A DNA stretch of 64,000 bases. Source: an uncultured Paracoccaceae bacterium (GTDB lineage Bacteria; Pseudomonadota; Alphaproteobacteria; Rhodobacterales; Rhodobacteraceae). Both the position numbers and the translations under genes were made by a program. Numbering within the stretch: position 1 is the first letter of the stretch; the number at the start of each line of letters is the position of its first letter. Where the stretch lies: positions 62,001-126,000 of the forward strand of contig OY288157.1 of the NCBI GenBank assembly GCA_958439195.1, given 5' to 3'. This document shows positions 32,906-40,294 of the stretch, piece after piece. The notes under the pieces were generated by a model, which was not told where the DNA came from, ran no database searches, and saw only the letters and a list, made by a program, of their open reading frames with translations.

Positions 32906-34276
32906 ATGACCAAGGGCTGGACAAAATCGGATTGGCGCGCAAAGCCTCGTATCCAGATGCCCGACTATCCGGATCAGGCCGCACTGCACACAGTTGAGGC
33001 GCAGCTTGCAAAATATCCGCCACTGGTCTTTGCGGGCGAGGCGCGCAAGCTGAAAAAGCAGCTCGCTTTGGCCGCCGAGGGTAAGGCGTTCCTGCTGCAA
33101 GGCGGCGATTGTGCCGAAAGTTTTGCCGAATTCAGCGCCGACAACATCCGCGATACATTCCGCGTGATGCTGCAAATGGCGGTGGTCCTTACCTATGGCG
33201 CCAAGGTGCCGGTCATCAAGGTGGGCCGCATGGCGGGCCAGTTTGCCAAGCCGCGCTCCGCGCCGACCGAGGTGATCAACGGCATCGAAATGCCGTCCTA
33301 CAAGGGCGACATCATCAACGGCTTTGATCCAACCCCCGAAGCGCGCGTCGCCGATCCGCAGCGGATGTTGCAGGCTTACACGCAGGCGGCGGCGTCCTTG
33401 AACCTGTTGCGCGCCTTCAGCACGGGGGGGTTCGCCGATATTCACCGCGTCCATTCCTGGACGCTGGGCTTTGCCGAACATGACAAGGCCGAACGCTACC
33501 GCGAATTGTCCAACCGCATCTCGGACGCGCTGGATTTCATGAATGCCGCCGGGGTGAATGCCGATACCGCGCATACCCTGTCGACAGTGGATTTTTACAC
33601 CAGCCACGAGGCCCTTCTTCTGGAATATGAAGAGGCGCTCTGCCGTATCGACTCCATCACCGGACAGCCGGTGGCCGGGTCCGGCCACATGATCTGGATC
33701 GGTGACCGCACACGCCAGCCCGATGGTGCGCATGTGGAATTCGCGCGTGGCGTGCTGAACCCGATCGGGTTGAAATGCGGCCCGTCCACCACGGCCGAAG
33801 ACCTCAAGGTGCTGATGGCCAAGCTGAACCCGCAGAACGAACCGGGCCGCCTGACGCTTATTGCGCGCTTTGGTGCGGGCAAGGTCGGCGATCACCTGCC
33901 GCGCCTGATCAAGACCGTGCAGGCCGAGGGCGCGAATGTCGTCTGGTCCTGCGATCCGATGCATGGAAACACGATCAAGTCGTCAACCGGCTACAAGACC
34001 CGGCCCTTCGATTCGGTCCTGCGCGAGGTGCGGGAATTCTTTGCCATCCACAAAGCCGAAGGCACCATCCCCGGCGGTGTGCATTTCGAAATGACCGGCA
34101 AGGATGTCACCGAATGCACAGGCGGCCTGCGCGCCGTGACGGATGAGGATCTGTCGGACCGCTACCACACCGCCTGCGACCCGCGCCTGAATGCCAGCCA
34201 GTCACTGGAACTGGCCTTCCTTGTGGCGGAAGAGCTGACCTCGCTGCGCGATGCCGGACGGCGGATCGCGCTGTAA
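32906..34276 (+). CDS. 3-deoxy-7-phosphoheptulonate (DAHP) synthase, class II
   Basis: A 456-residue class II DAHP synthase that joins PEP and erythrose 4-phosphate in the first step of the shikimate pathway. Signatures are 'LLQGGDCAESFAEF' (metal Cys), 'KVGRMAGQFAKPRS', 'HRVHSWTLGFAEH', 'ARFGAGKVGDHLPRLI' and 'WSCDPMHGNT', plus 'GGVHFEMTGKDVTECTGG' near the end. Length fits plant-like and bacterial class II enzymes. GGAGAAG precedes the ATG. A hairpin terminator follows, so it is likely monocistronic. No leader peptide or feedback element is seen. Confidence 0.96.
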   Translation: MTKGWTKSDWRAKPRIQMPDYPDQAALHTVEAQLAKYPPLVFAGEARKLKKQLALAAEGKAFLLQGGDCAESFAEFSADNIRDTFRVMLQMAVVLTYGAKVPVIKVGRMAGQFAKPRSAPTEVINGIEMPSYKGDIINGFDPTPEARVADPQRMLQAYTQAAASLNLLRAFSTGGFADIHRVHSWTLGFAEHDKAERYRELSNRISDALDFMNAAGVNADTAHTLSTVDFYTSHEALLLEYEEALCRIDSITGQPVAGSGHMIWIGDRTRQPDGAHVEFARGVLNPIGLKCGPSTTAEDLKVLMAKLNPQNEPGRLTLIARFGAGKVGDHLPRLIKTVQAEGANVVWSCDPMHGNTIKSSTGYKTRPFDSVLREVREFFAIHKAEGTIPGGVHFEMTGKDVTECTGGLRAVTDEDLSDRYHTACDPRLNASQSLELAFLVAEELTSLRDAGRRIAL

Positions 34277-34298
34277 TTGCGCGACTTGATTGAAGAAT

Positions 34299-34330
34299 GG
34301 GGCGGCCAATCAGGCCGCCCCGTTAATTTC
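34299..34330 (+). terminator. Terminator after DAHP synthase
   Basis: A perfect 9-bp stem, GGGGCGGCC, loop AATCA, GGCCGCCCC, followed by GTTAATTTC. It begins 23 nt after the stop codon. Confidence 0.8.
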
Positions 34331-34337
34331 GGTCGGC

Positions 34338-34385
34338 CCATCATCAGGCCCGTCATCAGGCCCATCATCAGGCCCGACATCAGGC
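34338..34385. repeat. 12-bp tandem repeat, four copies
   Basis: Units of the form CC(A/G)(T/A)CATCAGGC begin at 34338, 34350, 34362 and 34374. They lie between the DAHP synthase terminator and the PAS gene and cover its stop codon. Confidence 0.85.
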
Positions 34386-34985
34386 CTGTGACCAGACCAG
34401 AACCGGCCCGCCCGTCACCACCCGGCGCGGATCATGGGGATCAGCGGTCTGCCCCCTGACCAGCGGTTCACCCAGCACCCGTTCGATCCGAAAGCGGCGC
34501 GGCGGCAGGATCGGCGGCCCGTCCAGTTCAAGGCAGCCGATCAGGGTGATGCCTTCGGCCCCGACCGCCGCCAAAGGCAACAGCGTCAGCCGCGCGGTCA
34601 GTGGGGGGCGGGTCAGGCCGCGTTCGGAATACAGATCCATGTTCAGCGCGCGGCTGCCATCAAAGACCATCTCCAGCGCGTCCAGCAACGGCCCGCGCAT
34701 CCCGATCTCGAACAGGGCGGAAAGCGGCCGGTCCGTCAGATCCTGGCCATGCACCGCGTTGACCCGTGTTCCGGCATACCGCAGCAGCACCGCGCCATCC
34801 CGACGGCGTTCCGCCATCACGGCATGATCCAGCATGGGGGCAATGGCCCGCGGCGCGATCCTGTCGCGCCGGGGCAGGGCATCGCCCATCCGCAGCCCCT
34901 GCCAATGCCGGCGCAGCACCGCCGAAGGGGCAATCTGCGCCACATCCCCTTGCCAGCCTTGTCGTCCCGTCCGCATCCCCGCCAT
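34380..34985 (-). CDS. PAS domain protein (PAS_5 type)
   Basis: A 201-residue cytoplasmic protein with a single PAS-like domain of the PAS_5 group common in Alphaproteobacteria. It has the features 'HWQGLRMGDALPRRDRIAP', 'GAVLLRYAGTRVNAVHGQDLTDRPLSALFE' and 'LLPLAAVGAEGITLIGCLELDG'. It has no output domain, so it may signal by protein contact. The ATG at 34985 has GGGG three bases upstream; a GTG 9 nt further upstream is an alternative. It is convergent with the DAHP synthase gene and divergent from yicC. Confidence 0.72.
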   Translation of the reverse strand: MAGMRTGRQGWQGDVAQIAPSAVLRRHWQGLRMGDALPRRDRIAPRAIAPMLDHAVMAERRRDGAVLLRYAGTRVNAVHGQDLTDRPLSALFEIGMRGPLLDALEMVFDGSRALNMDLYSERGLTRPPLTARLTLLPLAAVGAEGITLIGCLELDGPPILPPRRFRIERVLGEPLVRGQTADPHDPRRVVTGGPVLVWSQA

Positions 34986-35193
34986 CTTCCCCACCGCCCC
35001 TTGTTCCCGCGCGTTTTGGCCTTGTGTCTTTGCCTGCTGCCTGTTGTCGGGCCTTTGCCCCTCTGCTACGCCCCTTTACGGCCACCCGCCGCGCCGATTT
35101 AGCATCTGGCCCATACTAGGGCCGAATTGCGGCAAACCGGCGAAAAGGTGAACAAAGGGTTAACAGCGCCACCCCGGCGCGCAGGAGGGTTCC

Positions 35194-36093
35194 ATGACCA
35201 TCTCGATGACCGGCTTCGCCGCCCGCAAGGGGCAGGGTGCAGGGTATGGCTGGGCCTGGGATGTGCGGTCGGTCAACGGCAAGGGGTTGGACCTGCGGCT
35301 GCGTGTGCCGGACTGGGTGGATGGGTTAGAGGCCGCGTTGCGCGCCGAACTGGGACGGGCGTTGGGGCGGGGGAATGTATCTCTGTCGCTGAAAGTTGCG
35401 CGCGACGGCGCCGCTGATGGCGCCGATGCGCTGCGCGTGAACCCGCCCGTTTTGCAGGCCGTGCTGGCGGCGCTAGCGACTGTGGAACAGGCGGCGATGG
35501 CCGCCGGCGTCACATTGGCGCGGGCCACCGCCGCCGATGTGTTGGCCGTGCGTGGTGTGCTGGACCAGTCCGCCAGCGAAGACGACACCGCCCCTCTGCG
35601 CGCCGCGATCTTGGCCGATCTTCCCGCCCTTCTTGCCGATTTCAACGCCATGCGCGCCGCCGAAGGGGCCGCCCTGAACGGCGTGATCACCGCCCAACTG
35701 GACCGCATCGCCAGCCTGACCCGCGACGCCAAGACCGAGGCCGACGCCCGCCGCGACGCCACCGCCACCGCCCTGCGTGACGCGCTGGCCAAGGTCATCG
35801 CAAATACCGACGGCGTGGATGAAGCGCGGCTGACGCAGGAACTTGCGCTGATCGCCGTCAAGAATGACGTCACCGAAGAGCTGGACCGCCTGACCGCCCA
35901 TGTCGACGCCGCCCGCGCCCTGCTGGCAGAACCCGGCCCTGTGGGGCGCAAGTTTGACTTCCTGATGCAGGAATTCATGCGCGAGGCGAATACGCTTTGC
36001 TCCAAGGCGCAGGCTCTGACACTCACCCGGATCGGGCTTGACCTGAAAACCGTCATAGATCAGATGCGCGAACAGGTTCAGAACGTGGAATGA
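35194..36093 (+). CDS. YicC family endoribonuclease-like protein
   Basis: A 299-residue YicC-family protein. It has the N-terminal 'MTISMTGFAARKG' and 'WDVRSVNGKGLDLRLRVPD' and the C-terminal 'VGRKFDFLMQEFMREANTLCSKA'. E. coli YicC is described as an endoribonuclease involved in small-RNA decay. AGGAGGG precedes the ATG. It overlaps gmk by 4 bp and heads the yicC-gmk-carbonic anhydrase operon, the usual yicC-gmk order. Confidence 0.93.
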   Translation: MTISMTGFAARKGQGAGYGWAWDVRSVNGKGLDLRLRVPDWVDGLEAALRAELGRALGRGNVSLSLKVARDGAADGADALRVNPPVLQAVLAALATVEQAAMAAGVTLARATAADVLAVRGVLDQSASEDDTAPLRAAILADLPALLADFNAMRAAEGAALNGVITAQLDRIASLTRDAKTEADARRDATATALRDALAKVIANTDGVDEARLTQELALIAVKNDVTEELDRLTAHVDAARALLAEPGPVGRKFDFLMQEFMREANTLCSKAQALTLTRIGLDLKTVIDQMREQVQNVE

Positions 36094-36734
36094 TCATGGC
36101 CAGCCGCAAAGGCCTTCTCCTAATCCTCTCCTCCCCGTCGGGCGCGGGCAAATCCACCCTGACGCGGATGCTGATGGCTTGGGATCCGACGATGCGGTTT
36201 TCCATCTCTGCCACCACCCGCGCGCCCCGGCCGGGTGAACAGGATGGGCGCGAATACTATTTCCGCTCGCGCCCGGAATTCGAGGCGATGGTCGCGGATG
36301 ACCAGATGCTGGAACATGCAGAGGTGTTCGGAAACCTTTACGGCACGCCGCGTGGTCCCGTCGAAGACGCGATGCGCGAAGGCCGCGATACGGTGTTCGA
36401 TATCGACTGGCAGGGTGGCCAGCAGATCCGCAGTTCGGCCCTTGGCCGCGATGTCGTGTCGATCTTCGTCCTGCCGCCGTCGATCGCCGAACTGGACCGC
36501 CGCCTGAACACCCGCGCCCAAGACAGCGCCGAGGTGATCGCTGGCCGCATGGCGAAAAGCCGCGATGAAATCAGCCATTGGGCGGAATATGACTATGTGC
36601 TGGTGAATGACGATCTGGACGTCACCTTCGCCCATCTGCAAACCATCCTGCAAACCGAACGGATGCGCCGCGACCGCCAGCCGGGATTGGCCGATTTCGT
36701 CCGCCAACTGAACCGGGAGTTCGACGCCAGATGA
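36090..36734 (+). CDS. gmk: Guanylate kinase
   Basis: A 214-residue enzyme that phosphorylates GMP to GDP with ATP. The P loop is SPSGAGKST at 15-23. The GMP-binding part 'FSISATTRAPRPGEQDGREYYF' and the lid region 'FIDWQGGQQIR'-like segment are present. Its start overlaps yicC (ATGA) and its stop overlaps the carbonic anhydrase gene (ATGA), so the three are translated together. An ATG at 36096 is a second possible start. Confidence 0.96.
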   Translation: MIMASRKGLLLILSSPSGAGKSTLTRMLMAWDPTMRFSISATTRAPRPGEQDGREYYFRSRPEFEAMVADDQMLEHAEVFGNLYGTPRGPVEDAMREGRDTVFDIDWQGGQQIRSSALGRDVVSIFVLPPSIAELDRRLNTRAQDSAEVIAGRMAKSRDEISHWAEYDYVLVNDDLDVTFAHLQTILQTERMRRDRQPGLADFVRQLNREFDAR

Positions 36735-37258
36735 TCTATGCGCTTGACGGCGTCGCCCCGCAAATAGCCACCGACGCCTGGGTTGCCCCGGATGCCAACC
36801 TGATCGGCAAGGTTGTGCTGGAGGCCGGTGCCTCGGTCTGGTTTGGGGCCACCCTGCGCGGCGACAACGAAGAGATCCGGGTGGGGCAGGGGTCCAATGT
36901 TCAGGAAAACTGCGTGCTGCACACCGATATGGGATCGCCCCTTGTCATTGGGGCCGATTGCACCATCGGCCACAAGGCCATGCTGCATGGCTGCATCATC
37001 GGCGACGGCACCCTGATCGGCATGGGGGCAACCATCCTGAACGGCGCGCAGATCGGGCGCGGCTGCCTGATCGGCGCCTGCGCCCTGATCACCGAAGGCA
37101 AGATCATTCCCGACGGGTCGCTGGTCATGGGCAGCCCCGGCAAGGTGGTCCGGCTTCTGGACGACGCGGCGCGGGCCAGGCTCCTCGCCTCGGCCGCCGG
37201 TTACCGCGCCAACGCGCGGCGCTTCCGGGCGGGATTGCGCCCGGTTGGCGAAATCTGA
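36731..37258 (+). CDS. Gamma carbonic anhydrase family protein
   Basis: A 175-residue left-handed beta-helix protein of the gamma carbonic anhydrase/PaaY-YrdA group. It has hexapeptide repeats and the three zinc histidines: one in 'NCVLHTDMGSPL' and two in 'CTIGHKAMLHGCIIGDG'. It may be an active carbonic anhydrase or a scaffold protein; sequence does not settle this. It ends the yicC-gmk operon. A 10-bp hairpin spans its stop codon. Confidence 0.9.
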   Translation: MIYALDGVAPQIATDAWVAPDANLIGKVVLEAGASVWFGATLRGDNEEIRVGQGSNVQENCVLHTDMGSPLVIGADCTIGHKAMLHGCIIGDGTLIGMGATILNGAQIGRGCLIGACALITEGKIIPDGSLVMGSPGKVVRLLDDAARARLLASAAGYRANARRFRAGLRPVGEI

Positions 37259-37293
37259 CGCAGATTTCGCGTCGATTTCTGGCACAGAAATCG
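37248..37293 (+). terminator. Two perfect hairpins in tandem at the end of the carbonic anhydrase gene
   Basis: Hairpin 1: GCGAAATCTG, loop ACG, CAGATTTCGC (37248-37270, includes the stop TGA at 37256-37258). Hairpin 2: CGATTTCTG, loop GCA, CAGAAATCG (37273-37293). No U run follows, so the terminator reading is uncertain; they may be mRNA 3'-end stabilisers or processing sites. Confidence 0.55.
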
Positions 37294-37369
37294 GGATCAG
37301 CAACCGAGGGCTACAATCCATGACTGGGCGCTGGTTCGTTTCCTGCGTTAGAAATCGCCTGCACCCAAC

Positions 37370-37398
37370 ATTCCATTTCCGGTTGGAATATTCGTTCT
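37370..37398. promoter_or_regulatory. Putative IolR operator upstream of the regulator gene
   Basis: Contains GGAA-TATTCG-TTCT at 37385-37398, one base off the GGAA-N6-TTCC pattern described for rhizobial IolR, and an overlapping ATTCC-N10-GGAAT inverted repeat at 37370-37389. It lies 36-64 nt upstream of the RpiR-type gene, so autoregulation is likely. Confidence 0.55.
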
Positions 37399-37433
37399 GC
37401 AATGTTAGCTTTCCCCAACCATTGGGGACAGGC

Positions 37434-38258
37434 ATGACCGACACCGCGCCCATCATCACTGCGCCCACCAACATCGACGAATTCCGCACACGCCTTGCCG
37501 CTGTCACGGAAAACCTGCCGAAACGGATGCGGCAATGCGCCGATTACATCGCCGCCAACAGCGACCGCATTGCCGTGTCCACCGTGGCGGAACTGGCCGC
37601 AGGCGCGGATGTTCCGCCCTCGGCCTTGATGCGGTTTTGCCAGATCCTCGGTTTTGCCGGCTTTTCCGACATGCAGAAACTGTTCCGCGAGGCTTATGCC
37701 CCCGGTTGGCCCGACTATTCCACCCGTCTGCAAAATCTGAAAGACAGCGGCACCGGCAGCCCTGCCGCGCTTCTGGCCGAATTTATCGAAGCCGGGCGGA
37801 TGTCGTTGGAGCAACTGGCAAAATCCACCGATGAAAACGCGCTCTTTTTGGCGGTTGAGGTGCTGGCCCGTGCCGACACGCTGCATGTTGTGGGCCTGCG
37901 CCGCGCCTATCCGGTGGCAAGCTATCTGACCTATGTGCTGGAAAAACTGGCGGTTCCGGCGATCTTGCACGATGCGACGGGCCGGTTGGATCACCGCCAT
38001 GCCCTGCGCCCCGGCGATGCCTGCATCGCCATCACTTTTTCCCCCTATTCCGATGAAACCCTGACGTTGGCCCAGGATGCGCAGGCGCGCGGCCTGCCGG
38101 TCATTGGCATCACTGACCGACTGACCAGCCCGCTTGCCCGCCTGTCGACCACCGTGCTGACCGTGCCAGAGGTGGATTTCGGGGCCTTCCGGTCGCTTTC
38201 GGCCACGCTGGCCCTTGCTTTGGCGCTGGCTGTGGCGGTCGGTTCGGCGCGAGGCTAG
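37434..38258 (+). CDS. MurR/RpiR family regulator, probable IolR
   Basis: A 274-residue regulator with an N-terminal RpiR helix-turn-helix ('LPKRMRQCADYIAANSDRIAVSTVAELAAGADVPPSALMRFCQILGF', residues about 26-75) and a C-terminal SIS sugar-phosphate-binding domain ('ADTLHVVGLRRAYPVASYLTYVLEKL', 'GDACIAITFSPYSDETL'). The gene stands directly upstream of iolC-iolD-iolE-iolB, so it most likely represses these genes in answer to an inositol-derived phosphate. GGGGA lies before the ATG. A longer frame to 37245 overlaps hairpins and is rejected. Confidence 0.85.
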   Translation: MTDTAPIITAPTNIDEFRTRLAAVTENLPKRMRQCADYIAANSDRIAVSTVAELAAGADVPPSALMRFCQILGFAGFSDMQKLFREAYAPGWPDYSTRLQNLKDSGTGSPAALLAEFIEAGRMSLEQLAKSTDENALFLAVEVLARADTLHVVGLRRAYPVASYLTYVLEKLAVPAILHDATGRLDHRHALRPGDACIAITFSPYSDETLTLAQDAQARGLPVIGITDRLTSPLARLSTTVLTVPEVDFGAFRSLSATLALALALAVAVGSARG

Positions 38259-38301
38259 GCCGGGTCGGGGACCAAGAAACCGCTTTCCTTGGCCGCCAAA
38301 A

Positions 38302-38317
38302 TGGAATAAATATTCCA
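38302..38317. promoter_or_regulatory. Putative IolR operator upstream of iolC
   Basis: TGGAATAAATATTCCA: GGAA-TAAATA-TTCC exactly matches the GGAA-N6-TTCC site pattern known for rhizobial IolR and lies 58-73 nt upstream of the iolC start. The AT-rich surroundings suggest that it overlaps the promoter. Confidence 0.75.
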
Positions 38318-38374
38318 AAATAGAAAAATGCCGAATCCCTGCACCTGTCAGGGCCGCGCCCAAAGGAGATGACG

Positions 38375-40294
38375 GTGACCGCAGCCGCAAAGACCCTCGA
38401 CGTTATCACCATCGGCCGATCATCGGTCGATCTTTACGGCGCGCAGGTCGGCGGGCGGCTGGAAGATATGGGCAGCTTTCAGAAATACATCGGCGGCAGC
38501 CCCACCAACATGGCCGCAGGCACGGCGCGGCTTGGCCTGAAATCGGCGCTGATCACCCGCGTCGGTGATGAACATATGGGCCGCTTCATCCGCGAGGAAC
38601 TGGCCCGCGAAGGCGTGGATGTGCGCGGCGTGAAAACCGATCCCGACCGCCTGACTGCGCTGGTCCTGCTGGGCATCCGCGATGACAAACAGTTTCCACT
38701 GATCTTCTACCGCGAAAACTGCGCCGACATGGCGCTGTGCGAAGATGATATTGACGAAGCCTTCATCGCGCAGGCCCGGTCGGTTGTCGCCACCGGCACC
38801 CACATGTCGCATCCCCGGACAGAGGCCGCGGTGATCAAGGCGCTGGATCTGGCGCGCAAGCACGGGCTGCAAACCGCGCTGGACATCGACTATCGCCCCA
38901 ACCTCTGGGGTCTGGCAGGCCACGGCGACGGTGAAAGCCGCTTTATTGAAAGCGCCGCCGTCACCGCCAAGTTGCAGGCCACGCTGCATTATTTCGACCT
39001 GATCGTCGGCACCGAGGAAGAATTTCATATCGCCGGCGGCACCACTGACACCATCGCCGCCCTGCGCGCCGTGCGTGCCGTGTCAAACGCCACGCTGGTC
39101 TGCAAACGCGGCCCGATGGGGGCCGCCGCCTTCACCGGCCCGATCCCCGACAGTCTGGATGCAGGCCAAACCGGCCCCGGCTTCCCGATCGAGGTATTCA
39201 ATGTGCTGGGCGCGGGCGACGGTTTTATGTCGGGTCTGATCAAGGGCTGGCTTGACGGCGAACCCTGGCCCACCGCGCTTAAATACGCCAATGCCTGCGG
39301 GGCTTTTGCCGTATCGCGCCACGGCTGCACCCCCGCCTATCCATCATGGGAAGAACTGCAATTCTTCCTGAATCGCGGCGTGGTTGAGCGTGCGCTGCGC
39401 AAGGATGCCGCGCTGGAACAGGTGCATTGGGCCACCAACCGCCACAAGGATTGGTCTACCATGCGGGTCTTTGCCTTCGACCACCGCATGCAGTTCGAGG
39501 CGATGGAAGGTGCTACCCCCGAAAAGATCGGCGCGTTCAAACAGCTTTGCCTGCAATCCGCGCTGAAAGTGGCAGATGGCCAACCCGGACACGGTATCCT
39601 GTGTGATGCCCGCCTAGGCCGCGATGCGCTTTATGCCGCCGCAGGCACCGGCCTGTGGATCGGACGGCCCGTGGAATGGCCGGGATCGCGCCCCTTGTCG
39701 CTGGAACCCGAACTTGGCCCCGATTTCGGCGGATTGCAGGAATGGCCGCTGGAACATGTGGTCAAGGTGCTGTGCTTCTATCACCCCGATGACGATGCCG
39801 CGATGCGCGCAGGCCAAGAGGAAACCGTCCGCCGTCTTTTCCACGCCTGCCGCCGCAACCGTCTGGAAATGCTCTTGGAAATCATCCCGTCCAAGGTCGG
39901 CCCGGTGGATGATATGACTTCGGCAAAGATCATAAGCCGCTTCTATGACCTTGGGGTCTATCCCGATTGGTGGAAGCTGGAACCCTTCGCCACCGATGCC
40001 GCATGGTCCAACGCCTGCGCCGCCATCACCGCCCGTGATCCGCATGTGCGCGGGATTGTTGTCCTGGGCCTTGACGCGCCCGAAGATCAACTGGCCACCT
40101 CGCTGGCCCTTGCCGCCCAGCATGATCTGGTCAAAGGCTTTGCCGTGGGCCGCACCATTTTCGCGGATGCCGCGCGGGGCTGGCTGGCGGGCACGATGTC
40201 CGACTCCGACGCCATCGCCATGATGACAGACCGCTACGCCCGCCTTTGCGCCATCTGGGACAAGGCCCGCGCTTTGAAAGGACAAGCCGCATGA
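38375..40294 (+). CDS. iolC: 5-dehydro-2-deoxygluconokinase fused to a DUF2090 domain
   Basis: A 639-residue protein. The N-terminal part (about 1-325) is a PfkB-type sugar kinase with 'VITIGRSSVDLYG' and the catalytic 'FNVLGAGDGFMSGLIKG' segment. It phosphorylates 2-deoxy-5-keto-gluconate in inositol breakdown. The C-terminal part (about 340-630) is DUF2090, an aldolase-like fold beginning 'FAFDHRMQFEAM'; it may do the next step normally done by IolJ, which is inference. A GTG at 38375 is preferred as start because AAAGGAG ends at 38368, 6 nt away; the ATG at 38369 touches the ribosome site. It overlaps iolD by 4 bp. Confidence 0.9.
   Translation: MTAAAKTLDVITIGRSSVDLYGAQVGGRLEDMGSFQKYIGGSPTNMAAGTARLGLKSALITRVGDEHMGRFIREELAREGVDVRGVKTDPDRLTALVLLGIRDDKQFPLIFYRENCADMALCEDDIDEAFIAQARSVVATGTHMSHPRTEAAVIKALDLARKHGLQTALDIDYRPNLWGLAGHGDGESRFIESAAVTAKLQATLHYFDLIVGTEEEFHIAGGTTDTIAALRAVRAVSNATLVCKRGPMGAAAFTGPIPDSLDAGQTGPGFPIEVFNVLGAGDGFMSGLIKGWLDGEPWPTALKYANACGAFAVSRHGCTPAYPSWEELQFFLNRGVVERALRKDAALEQVHWATNRHKDWSTMRVFAFDHRMQFEAMEGATPEKIGAFKQLCLQSALKVADGQPGHGILCDARLGRDALYAAAGTGLWIGRPVEWPGSRPLSLEPELGPDFGGLQEWPLEHVVKVLCFYHPDDDAAMRAGQEETVRRLFHACRRNRLEMLLEIIPSKVGPVDDMTSAKIISRFYDLGVYPDWWKLEPFATDAAWSNACAAITARDPHVRGIVVLGLDAPEDQLATSLALAAQHDLVKGFAVGRTIFADAARGWLAGTMSDSDAIAMMTDRYARLCAIWDKARALKGQAA

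Noticed and set aside
32435..33964. A 509-codon minus-strand frame opposite DAHP synthase.
   Set aside because: Antisense of a strongly supported enzyme.
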